Shown: piece by piece, positions 11,880 to 22,700 of the stretch
How the letters are laid out: every line of letters starts with the position of its first letter
Position numbering within the stretch: position 1 is the first letter of the stretch
Source: Turritopsis dohrnii
Taxonomy: Eukaryota; Cnidaria; Hydrozoa; Anthoathecata; Oceaniidae
DNA length: 64,000 nt
Direction of reading: 5' to 3'
Assembly (NCBI GenBank): GCA_027922465.2
Contig: BQMF02000209.1
Coordinates: 645,954-709,953 of the forward strand
Made by a program: the position numbers and the translations under genes
Notes under the pieces: generated by a model
Databases searched by the model: none
What the model saw: the letters and a program-made list of their open reading frames with translations, nothing else
What the model was told of the DNA's origin: nothing

Positions 11880-12345
11880 CGTCCTGTGAAACACGTCTCC
11901 CTCTATAAAACTCCGCACTTACAGCCGAACATTTGAAATAAACACCGCCCTCTAATGAACGCCACCTTCTAATAAACGCCGCATCTTGAAAAGTGACGTT
12001 TATTAGAAAAGAGGCTAAACAAGAATTAGTTTAATAGTTTTATTTGTTTTCTATCAACAAATTCTTCCACGTTTGCATGAATATTTGATGTGTAGTCTCA
12101 TGAAAGAGAATGGCGACAATGATATTGCTCTTCTTCGACATTTTTGTGAAAATATCTTTTGTGTAAAACATTCACAGTCTTTTGTAACCTTTAGGATAAG
12201 GAAGCATTGTCGCTTAAGTTTGTTTCTATCCAGTTTTTCATTTTGAAATAAACGACATCCTGTAATGAATGCCGCCCTCTGTTAAACGCCGCATCCAAAA
12301 GCTGGAATTCGTAATTAACGCCGCGGCGTATATCATTTTTTTTTA
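11880..12345. repeat. degenerate 17-18-bp repeat clusters (AATRAACGCCGCCYTCT)
   Basis: Two clusters of the same unit lie at about 11935-11995 and 12240-12330, with an AT-rich spacer between. The related unit GAATAAGCGCCCCYTCC appears in the element at 18252-18842, so this is probably a decayed relative of that family. The segment 11476-11880 shows nothing recognisable. Confidence 0.5.
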
Positions 12346-12346
12346 G

Positions 12347-13378
12347 GAACTGTTAGCAACCTCAATGAAAAAGTTACATTGTTGACGAATACCATTCAAG
12401 AAACTCAGAATCAACTTCAAAATTTGAGTGAATTTTCTAATGGACGTAACGAATTTTTGGGAGGAAATAAAGCAAATTACCATGAAGATATAGTAAAGTT
12501 GAGAAAAGGGAAATAGCTCTTGCTGCTTTGAAAAAATATCTTTCGGAGGTGGTTCTAAAATGTATTTGGAGAATTGATAATTGGAAATCCCGAATGCAGC
12601 AGGCTGTAGCTGGACCTGTCACAGCTCTATACGGTGCACCTTGTTTCACTGCGGAAAATGGTTATAGATTCTGCAGCAGGTCATATTTGAATGGTGATAG
12701 ATTGGGAAAGTTTCGATTGTTCAATCAAGATGATGCATCAAGATTGATTGAAGAAAGTGTAAAGGCATTTTCCTTTATTTCTCTGTGCATTGTTAGTCAT
12801 TTCAGTTTGTGTACACATTCCCTGTGGGTTTTGCATTTTGATCTTTAATTTATGTGTCATTATGTTCTGTAGTATATGTCATATCTAGGCCAGCATTTTA
12901 TTTTCACTAATTTATCAAATTTGGTCAGTATTTTCTAAGTCTGTATTATACATAAGTTTCTGATTTCTCACTATAAAGTACATCCACTTCCAATTTCTAT
13001 TCAATTCAAAAGAGTAAAAGAGTACATGCACATAATACTTCTACCATCTTTTATCTCACACAAGTTTTACAGTCTGGTTTCTAGCATCCAAGTCTGGCAA
13101 GCTGGTAGGCTTTCTTCATTCCCTTCCATTCACTTTTCTTTGTTTACTTAGGCACTATTTATATACTTACATTCTATATTTATATATACACATCCCAGGA
13201 CAAGCTTGTTTCGCCGTATTACGGCTCATCAGCAAGTTTCCAGAAACCTGTACGTGACATTAATGTCGCTGCAAGATGTCCAATGTTCATCAGTGAAGAT
13301 GATATGTTTTCGAATGGATTCGAGAAAGATAATGCTGTAGAGTGTCTAGCGGACCCTGAAAACCCTGAAAGGCCCTGA
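12347..13378 (+). pseudogene. TRAF-like fragment (coiled coil + incomplete MATH domain)
   Basis: TRAF proteins link immune and TNF-type receptors to kinases; their C-terminal MATH (TRAF-C) domain binds receptor tails. After an acceptor at 12345-12346 the frame encodes a coiled-coil-like stretch (LTNTIQETQNQLQNL). It meets a TAG at 12514 and continues one frame over with the MATH start CIWRIDNWKSRMQQAVAGP and NGYRFCSRSYLNGDRLGK. The family pattern here is IWKI..F..R.QEAVAG, then YGYK.C.R.YLNGDG.GK. A second block (13199-13378, acceptor AG at 13197-13198) gives SSASFQKPVRDINVAARCP, matching the late MATH segment SSSFQRP...MNIASGCP. The central roughly 60-70 residues and the final strand are missing, and a frameshift sits near 12490-12500. 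It is a relic, unless introns and sequence errors explain all breaks. Confidence 0.7.
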
Positions 13379-13630
13379 ATTCATTTGATTGGCCCTAAAA
13401 ACCGTTAAAATCACAACAATTTGCCAATAAAACGTTGAAACCTTGAAAAAGTTTTTATGACTTTTTAATTTCGCTAGTATAGCGAAGTATTGGTATCGTC
13501 GTTCTATCTCCGTGACATTTTGGACGATTTCACTAAAGTAAATAATTGCATATAAAAGCTATGTCCGCACACACCTTAGCAATAAAATCTTTTGCAGGCT
13601 GACTTTCAGGCTGACTAAACAGGCTACTAA

Positions 13631-14010
13631 TTTGGACCAAATTATGAAAGTTCTTCAATTTTCGTAAAAATTTACACAAAGCACAATTGAAAGGTGCTGA
13701 TTTCGAGTTTGACAGTCAATTTTGTCAAATTTGGCCAAAATTGGGCAATTCGGGCCAAATTTGGACTAAATTATGAAAGTTCTCCAATTTTCTTAAAAAT
13801 TTGCACAAAGCACAATTGAAAGGTGCTGATTTCGAATTTGACAGTCATTTTGTCAAATTTAGCCAAGATTGAGCAATTCGGGCCAAATTTAGACTAAATT
13901 GTGAAATTTCTCCAATTTTCATAAAAATTTGCACAAAGCACAACTGAAAGGTGCTGATTTCGAATTTGACAGTCATTTTGTCAAATTTAGCCAAAATTGG
14001 GCAATTTGGC
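13631..14010. repeat. 128-129-bp minisatellite, about three copies
   Basis: Units begin at 13631, 13760 and 13888 with TTTGGACCAAATTATGAAAG or close variants. All contain AAGCACAATTGAAAGGTGCT, and copies two and three are the closer pair. Nothing coding is visible. Confidence 0.9.
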
Positions 14011-14859
14011 AATGCTATATTGAGAATGATTTTTTAAGTTGTTGAGAGTAGATTTGTGTAATTGTGACACCGTCCTGAAGACTTTAAGACGAATAAGTTT
14101 TGATCTATTTGTTTTGTACAATTGCGAGTTGAAATTCTGCTACCGTTATCAACTATTGTATCTCACAGTTCTATGAACAGTATATATTTGTTAGAATTGT
14201 GAGAATGCAATATAGCGAAATTTTCGACTTTCAAGTCGTCTTGTTCTGTTTGCAATGTTTCAGTTGACAATGTTTGAAGTTTTATCAACATGACCTTAAA
14301 TCACTTAGGTATTTGTATTTTTACTTTACTTTGAAAACAACCTGTAAAAGCTTCGTTCTATGATATATAGTAAGTGTAAACATAACCATGGACTGTAGCT
14401 AGGTTTTTAAAACCTCCACTAGCCTTTTGTAAACTTTCCAGCCACTTATATGATAATATAAAGCTTTTTTGTAGGTTGCAGAGTCTCTTCCCAAAAGATG
14501 ACGCCAACTCAGGGGAAGGGGAGAAGCAAAGTTGACGCAGGTTGACAGAGGGGGAGGGGGGTCAACATCATTTGTGAATAATTCCTAAACGATTCACACG
14601 AAATATGGCTGACATTTGTTTACGCTGCATGTTTTTATATTACTTATTTTCAAAGTGTCCGATCTCCAATGACCAACCATTGAAAAAATCACCAACGTAA
14701 TAACAGAGACCAAGAACATCTGAATGACTAGCCAACTGTTTGAACCAGCCATCCATTTGGTGGACAGGACAGACGTCACAATGTTTAGTTATTTTATTTA
14801 AGTGTTAGAACATTTCAGTATGTTTCTCTAAATTAACAGGTCAAGCACTGGTCCTTTTT
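14011..14859. other. non-coding stretch
   Basis: No gene or element end was recognised. A purine-rich GGGGAGGGGGG patch lies near 14510-14565. Confidence 0.4.
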
Positions 14860-15324
14860 AACCACCGAACAAACTGAAAGAGCGGAACCCATAGAATGAC
14901 AGACAAGACAACGAAAGAACTTCTGTAATACGTTGAATCGACACTTGATCAGCGTCAATTCCAGGCGGTAGTAATTCACGTTGGTATAAAAGACGTAATC
15001 AACGCAGGTACTGCTGATAATGTCTCTGAGGAAATACCAAAGAAGATAAGGAAGATAGCCGAAAGATGTTCGTATCACGAAATAGTTGATATCTTCGTTT
15101 CTGGATTGGTTTACTCGAGAAAGATACGCCACCAGTCCTTATCAGAAGTTAATGCGTCTATTCGTAAAATGTGCCACGAATGTTCATATAATTTTATAAA
15201 CAACAAAAACATTACAAGAAAAAACTTATACAAATATGGACTACACCAACGCGAAACAGGCAAATGCATTTTAGCCAACAATTATATTTATTCACTGAAT
15301 AATTTCCATGTCACTAGAATATAA
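14860..15324 (+). pseudogene. non-LTR retrotransposon ORF1 remnant, SGNH-esterase-like
   Basis: In CR1/L2-type LINEs, ORF1 can carry an SGNH hydrolase domain. Here VVIHVGIKDV (about 14969-14998) stands for the IVHVGTNDL block, then DIFVSGLVYSRKIRHQ, and finally YGLHQRETGKCILANN for the DGLH...G...LANN block. Two active-site features are altered: the GTND-type block reads GIKD, and the catalytic Asp of DxxH is Tyr. A stop near 14930 also interrupts the 5' part. The ORF closes at 15324, about 80 bp before the endonuclease ORF. Confidence 0.75.
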
Positions 15325-15404
15325 ACTATGTTCAGTCAGAGAGATAATGAAAATCAATAAGTGACTTAAATATCCTGTCATATTGAAAAATTAAAAATAT
15401 TAAC

Positions 15405-17420
15405 AGATTGATCATAGGAAGTTTGAATATAAATTCTTTATCGAGAAAATTTGATCAGCTTAAAACCTCGATTTTAGGAAAACTAGATATATTAATCCTC
15501 ATGGAGACAAAGTCAGATTCTTCTTTTACGACATCTCAATTTCTTATTGATAGTTTCTCTCACCCATTCAGAAAAGATAGAATAAAGTTTGGAGGAGGTG
15601 TAATGATACAGAAGATATTCCTTGCAAAGAATTAAAAAAATATAAAATGCTTTCTGATATTAAAGGAAGTTAACTTAAGTAAGACCACCCACCTAGCCAA
15701 TGTGACGACTACTTTTTCAAAAATGTTGGATTTTCCTTAGATATTTTTAGTCAAAGCTACGATAGGTTTATTTTGAGCGGAGCTATTAACGCCCAGGAGT
15801 CTGAGCAGTGCTTAATGAATTTTCTGCAGGATTACCATTGCCAAAATCTAATTAAAACTAGTACATGGTATAATAATACTCATAATCCAAGCTGTATTGA
15901 TCTGATAATCACCAACTGCTCAAGCGCTTTCCAAAATTCATTGGTTGTAACTACGGGACTTTCAGTACTAAAATGTAGTTTAAAAACCAACATAAATTTT
16001 TTACCGTAACTATAAACACCTCAATGAGCAATCTTTTAAGACTGAGCTACGTTCCAATTTATTAGGTATACAACCGTATTACGTTCATTTTGAAACAACT
16101 TTTTTAAACGTCTTAAACAACCATGCTCCTATTAAGAAAAAAATAATTCCAGCAAATCATGCACCCTTCATAATAAAAACACTGAGAAAAGCAATGATGA
16201 AAAGATCCGAACTTGAAAGTAAATACTTTAAATCAAAAACTGAAGAAAGCAAAAAACTATACAAAAAGCAAAAAAATATTGTAATAATCTGTACAAAAAA
16301 GAAAAAAGAAAATATTACAACAACATGAATTTTGACAATATAACCCAAAACAAACGCTTCTGCAAAATGATAAAACCTTTCCTATCACATAAAGGAACTT
16401 CGTAAAAAAATATCACCCTTCTAGACAGGAATGAAATAATCACTGATGACCACTTCTAACAACTTTTTCGAAAGCGCTACAAAATCACAGAAAACCCTCT
16501 ACTGTAAACATCCATTGGTGATATAAATGATCCTCTTCATCAAGCAATTAAAAGGTTTGAAAGCCACCCCAGCATAATGGACATAAAAAAGAATGTAAAA
16601 TCAAAATTGTGTTTCAACTTTATCAACGTTACCGCTGTTGATATTGCTCACGAAATATCACGATAAGACTCCAAAAATGTGGGCACTCAAAGAAACATAC
16701 CATCGAAATATTAAAAATGGAAACGGAAATGTCCAGTGAAGTATTAAAGGATATTTGGAATGGTCAAGTAATATGCAATCATAACTTCCCTAATGAACTG
16801 CAGCTTGTGGTCATTAAAAAAAGACGATGCAACATGTGCTAAAAACTATAAACCAATAAGTGTTCTTCCTACAGTGTCAAAAGCTTTTGAGAGAATCATG
16901 GAGTCGCAACTTATGCCTTTTATCGATACCTTTTTATCACCACACTTTTGTGGATACAAACAAGGTTATAACGTACGAACAGCATTAGTAAATATGATAT
17001 TAATAAATGTGTAGAAAAGTTCAGGAAAACCTCAGACAGAGAGAATATATCAGGAGCGGTTACAACAGATTTATTTAAAGCTTTTGACACCATACATTAT
17101 GATCTCTTGATAGCAAAGTTACATGCTTATAGTGTTAATTTGGGTGCCCTAAATATAATCTTCAGTTACCTTGAAAACCGTTGGCAAAGAATTAAAGTAA
17201 ACACAGCTTTTAGTACTCGATCAGAGCTTTTATAAAATGTCCCACATGATTCGGTTTTGAGACCAATCCTGTTTAATATATACCTGAACGATTTATTTTT
17301 TATTATGAATAGTTGTGATGTGTGCAATTTAGCAGATGCTACGACTCCCTATACTAGTGATACCAACTTTAAACTCGTGCCTCAAACTTTGGACTTATAT
17401 CTCAAACTCAAACGTTATTG
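15405..17420 (+). pseudogene. non-LTR retrotransposon ORF2 remnant (AP endonuclease + reverse transcriptase)
   Basis: Pieces in shifting frames give an APE endonuclease start (NINSLSRKFDQLK, ILILMETKSDSSF, KFGGGVMIQ; 15408-15635), a later endonuclease piece (15773-16009; NPSCIDLIITNC) and RT motifs. The RT runs from NYKPISVLPTVSKAFERIM (about 16848) through TTDLFKAFDTIHYDLL (about 17065) to NLADATTPY (about 17328). The RT catalytic box, normally ADD, reads ADA. Several frameshifts and stops interrupt it. The order and spacing fit a CR1/L2-like element on the + strand. No 3' tail was recognised. Confidence 0.85.
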
Positions 17421-17426
17421 TGCTCT

Positions 17427-17617
17427 GTAGTAGAAAATAATGACCCCTTAGATTATTTTTGCCCCCCCCCCCCCCCCCCCCACCCCCCCGCCCCTCGCGG
17501 TTTACGCTTATGACTTGTTACATTTTCTTTGTTATTGTTGGCTTAGGGTTAGAGTTAGGTCATAAGCGTATACCACGGGAGGTCAAAATAATCTAATGGG
17601 TCATTATACTCTACTAC
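17427..17617. mobile_element. small inverted-repeat element (MITE-like) with poly-C loop
   Basis: GTAGTAGAAAATAATGACCC at 17427 pairs with the reverse complement ending at 17617 (GGGTCATTATACTCTACTAC). The arms extend through TTAGATTATTTT, and further in through TTTACGCTTATGAC with mismatches. A C-rich run (17462-17490) interrupts the left arm. No target duplication was defined. It lies at the 3' end of the LINE remnant. Confidence 0.6.
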
Positions 17618-18251
17618 GGTTCTCCTTATTGACTGGTTTGGCTATAAGGTACTGAAAAAACTGTTCGATGTTCGAAGACCAAATCAAAAGCACCCGGAAA
17701 AAGCGGAAAAATTGGCCAGGCAGTGGATGAAATAAATATATGTGTATATATATTTTATAAAGTAAAATAACTTAATTTTCTTTTAAAGAGAAAATAATTA
17801 TGTAAAATGTCTTGTGACCGTTGACTAGAGGTTAAATTGTCCATCGCACCGGAAGTGTCAGTTGAATAAGGGCTTTCCTATGATAGTTTGACCAGGAAAA
17901 CGGCGAGGACTTTCTTTTCTGGCCGTTGAAAAGAAGTAGACACTATCAGAGGTTCCACTGTAGGGAGACTACACAGTTACAAGTATATAATTCCAACTTA
18001 TCACAAAAAGTTTTTCATTGTATGCATATTATCCAGGTTGTAATGCTATTTGACACGTCTCCTGGATGGGGAAGGAGTTTGTGCCCATAGGGTGGGATAT
18101 TTCGCTGGTTTAACATCCCATCAATAAGGGTCTCGTTTCCATAATGATACATAAAAGCGTCAGTATTTTAAGGACTAATACCAATTACCAAATCTCTTAA
18201 CAGGAACTTTTATTTTATTACAACTTCACTGTAAAGCTACAAAATTAACTA

Positions 18252-18842
18252 CCGTAAATGACGGAATTAGCGCCCTTTGCCGAATAAGCACCCTGGGTTA
18301 AGAGTATTTTTGACCAATAAGCACCCATGCCTTAATAACCCACCCACCCCTAGAACAAAAGAGGGCGCTTATTTCGCCATCGGTTGGGGTTATTATAGCT
18401 GTTACTTAAATGTATTTGAGGATTAAAAAACAAATATATTCATTTTAGAAATGATCTTTTAACAATTTTAGTCTCTTTTGTCAAAAGGTGTATATTCTTG
18501 ATAGAATTGTCTCCATCCGCAACCCGCTTTTATGGCCCCATAACCATAGCTGAAACAAAGTTTTCATATTTATTTTTCATGAAATAGTTTATGAGGTGAG
18601 AGAGTTCGATTGGTATATGACCAACGAGAGTTTCTTTGTTGTCGCGTAGATATCAACATTTAGTTTAGTTATTATGACATTATTTCGGACATTATTTTAA
18701 GAAAGGAAATATTGAAGAAATACATTGATATGAAGATTTAATAAATGCTTCTGCTTGAATAACCGCCCCTTCCGAATAAGCGCCCCCTCTAAAGGTTAAA
18801 ATTTTGAATGAGCGCCCCGGGCGTTAATTTTGTCATTTACGG
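18252..18842. mobile_element. 591-bp MITE with TA target duplication
   Basis: Ends CCGTAAATGACGGAATTAGCGCCC and (reverse complement) CCGTAAATGACAAAATTAACGCCC are bounded by TA at 18250-18251 and 18843-18844. Such ends fit a Tc1/mariner-type MITE. Subterminal GAATAAGCGCCCC repeats lie inside both ends. There is no ORF. Confidence 0.75.
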
Positions 18843-18844
18843 TA

Positions 18845-19755
18845 TTCTCGTTATGAACTTTAGAAGTAAATGATTTAATTGGATTAATTTTTACAAATGA
18901 AAATTCAAAATGCTCATAAAGATCATAAGAGACGTATTTGTTGTGATGACAACAATAAAAACTTGCAAAGGAATGGATTGATAGAAGGTTTAAAAGTAAA
19001 TATTTATCGCTGTGAATTTATGTTTTTCTTGAAACCATAGAAATACAAAAAAAGATACAATAACAACAAACTTCAGCTCTATTCAAATTTCTATTCAATT
19101 CTTAAACAATGCGGATCTATGCTTGTTGCCTCGCCTCATTCTCCTTTATGCGATAATCATTATTTTTGAATTCTCGGTAAAACGTGAAATGAAAATTCAA
19201 AAACAAGTACCCTTAACAAGTTTATTTATATAAATAAACAGACTATCCTTATTAGGGCTTCTAAAAGCTACTTTTTGCAGAAAATCGGAACCGAAATTGT
19301 TTTGTTTATCTGTTAAAATAAAAAACAGTTGATTTTAAATGGTTTTAAAATATTGTTGACACTTTCTTAATTGTCGGCGAATAATTATCACACAGATAAA
19401 ATAAATCTACCAATCAAAATCTCTGATATAAAAAATTTTGCGCAGGTGCACAGCTGTATTTTTTTAAGCTTATAAAAACAATCGTCTTTGGTGCAGAGTT
19501 TAAGTGAAAAGATGTTTCTGCCAAACCAGATTAAAATATATTATAGCATACTTTTACACGGAGTCGTTTCAGGAAAAGAAGATGAAGTATTTTTCTCCAA
19601 TTTTAGGCAGTCAAAATATACATGAATTAACGACAAAGTAGTGAAGTTGTGAATCATTCACACAACAAACTTATGCTTTTAAAAAATTGTGATTTGCTGT
19701 GGAAAGAAAGATTGAACTGAATATTTCGAACCAAAACAGAAAGGAGGAAACAGAT
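18845..19755. other. putative 5' flank of the NLR gene
   Basis: AT-rich and without coding signal. A promoter for the NLR should lie here, but I cannot single out a TATA box with confidence. Confidence 0.35.
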
Positions 19756-22700
19756 ATGGCAAGTTTTTCTAATTTCCTTTTGTAAACCATTACAGTTTTG
19801 CTTTTTAAATGATAGTCAAAAAAAGTTTGTTCTTTCGTCAGCGCTCTTTATTTTTATTTATGTTTTATTGTTGTTCTTCAGACATCCCCAGATCTTTGCA
19901 TTAACAGCTCAGATGTGAATCTAATGCGCCTGGCTTTGCTAACAAGAAAAGTTGGTTCAAAGTACGCAAAACAAATTATATTCAAGCATTTTCCAAAAGA
20001 TCCTATTCTTCTGTATAACGCCTTAGTTCCTTACAAGAAAAACTTGGGTAATCTTTATCAAGATCAATATCAGATACTGTTTGACACAACAACTTTGGGT
20101 ACCAATATAGATGAATGTGATTTAACATTGCTTGGAAAGATCTTAAGGTTAAAGAATGATCCAAACTCAAACAACATGGAAGATCTTTTGAAAGCTCGAA
20201 ATTGGATTGCTCATCCTGGATCGACACCTATCCCAATCCAATTGTATACACAAAAGTTTAATGACGCTAAAGCAATCTTGAAAAGACTTGGTGCCAATGA
20301 TGCAGAAATCGAGTATTTTCGTCATGCAAGAATCGATAATTCGCAAAAAATCATCGAAGATTTGTTAAAAGACATCAGAAATGAATTGCCTCGTAAGTTG
20401 ATATTTATTCAAAAAACAAATATAATTTTGAAACCCAAACCAACATAGATGGAACTCGCATCTTTTATCCAAACGTGTGCTTCAAAAATCGTTCTCAACT
20501 TCTTATAGCTACAACGTTTGTGTAAAGTCCAAAATGCGCTTTCCATGTTTCCTCCAATCAGCCTGATAAGATCTATAACCAGGACAAATACTGGAAATTT
20601 TTCTATTTTGACAAACTCTTGATATAAACAGGTTTCGGATTCCATGACGGGCCCTAAATATGAAGCCCTAGATATCACTTGATGGTGATGTCAGTCAAGA
20701 GAAAACGAAAGTTTCCAGAAATTAATTACTTATTTATTTATTTATTTATTTATTTATTATTCATTTGCTTTAAATCAATATTTCAAAAGATACCAGAGCA
20801 TAAAATTTCAAATGACGTCATGTTTTTTATAAGCAACCAAGGTCAGACCTTAGTAGTAATGTTGCTTAATTTGTTGCTAAGAATTGTGTTTCCAGTCTTG
20901 AATACCTTTTGTGTATACATTTTTGGAAAGCTTATTTACATTTCTGAAAGCCATGTTAAAAATTAAAAATTTTAAATTTTTAGAGTCAAAGAAAATGAAT
21001 CGTAGCTCCATTTACAAAATGTGTTTAGTTTGAACTATGTGTTTTACACTTTTGTAATCATAAGACATAGAGTGAAAAACTCAAATAAAGTTTTTTCAGT
21101 TATCTTCAATTTCTCTAAAACATCGTTTTTTGTTATCATATTTTTCCTTTACAAGAGCATAACTCATGATCTGTTCAAAATTAAAAGATAAAAAAAGCGT
21201 TTTTAGATCAATCCTCCAGCTTCCAGCCAAATCTCAATCTCTGAGCACTTTTTAACAGCCATTGAAACATTTTACCCAGATGGAAATGAAGAAGGAGATA
21301 GATTGGAAACATGTCTATAAGACAAATTGGGTGAAAATCTTGATTACTTAGAAATCCTTCAAAATTACATGGAACGAACAGGGTTTTACACATCAAAATG
21401 TGTTTTTACACTAATCACAGGAGATGATGATAGGTGCAATGCAAATGTTATTAGTGACATTCATGATTCTGATGCTGACTAAATTCAACACCAAAAAGTT
21501 TGTAAAAAAGGAAAACCGTTCTGCAAGTTAATAATTTTGATAGCTTCAATATCCTGAGACATTTCGTGTAATTAAAATCTTAACTTCGCGAATATTTTCG
21601 AATCTAAAATTCTGATTGACACACTATCCATTTCTTGACTGTTCTGACACAGGTTTTATTATACAATACATTGCTCTTGGAATAAAACAAGCGCGCAGTA
21701 TTACGAAGAGCGCGCAGAATAGTCGCTGACAGCGCGCAGTAAAAGCTTACACAAGAGCGCGCAGTAAAAGGGAAACGCGCAGTGTGTCTTGATGGCGCGC
21801 AGTTTGACCCTTCTGGGCCATCGAACATATGCTTATAGTAAGAACTTGTTTTCGCTTAAACATTATATAACACAATAAAGGAAAGTAATAGCCTGACTTC
21901 ATAGACCTTTAAAAGTTATTTGGTTAAGACCTTCGAGCATTTTACCTAAGTATGGCTCATTTGGCTTGCACGCAGTACTTGGGTTCAATTTATGGCCACT
22001 TGACAGCAGTTGAAAATTTTTCTAATAAGGACCATGATCAGTTATGGCTTCTTTAGCAAATATTACAAATTTTTTAATTGCCCATGCGCAATTTTGGATT
22101 TCACTATGTGGACACTTGACAGCCCTTACAAAACTTACTTGATGAAGACGTTCATGTGTTTTGCCTGATTATGACTGATTTTGCTTGTATCAACAGTCTT
22201 TTACTGCGCAGGCGCGATTTTGGTTTTTATTATTTGGCCACCTGATAGCCCTGGAAAAGTTACCTGGTGAAGACCTTCATGGTGTTTACTTAATTAAGGC
22301 TCATTTCAACCATAAAGGTGTTTACTACATTTGTCGTAGGTTTACTAGCTACATTTGTCGGAGTTACTATATTTGTCGTAGGTTTACTACATTTGTCGGA
22401 ACATCTAATATTACAATTGCATTATAGCCAAACGGGCATTTTATTTTAAACAAGAGCCAGATGGCGCAAAACGGTAGCAGCAATTGTACTTAAAATTATG
22501 AAAAGTTACTACAAAGTTCTTTGAGGCTTGTGTTTTTTTATATCTCACTGATGGAAAACAGGCATAAACCATAAATATATTAAAATGATTAGTTAGTGTA
22601 AATAGGGTCTAATCATAAACCACCAGAAATTAATTTATTAAAAAGACAAAAGAATTATACATGCGTGAGCCACACATTTTTTTATAAGAAAAATTTTAAG

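Noticed and set aside
14833..15132. Open frame of 99 codons on the minus strand
   Set aside because: It lies antisense to the LINE SGNH-esterase remnant, whose + strand motifs are recognisable.
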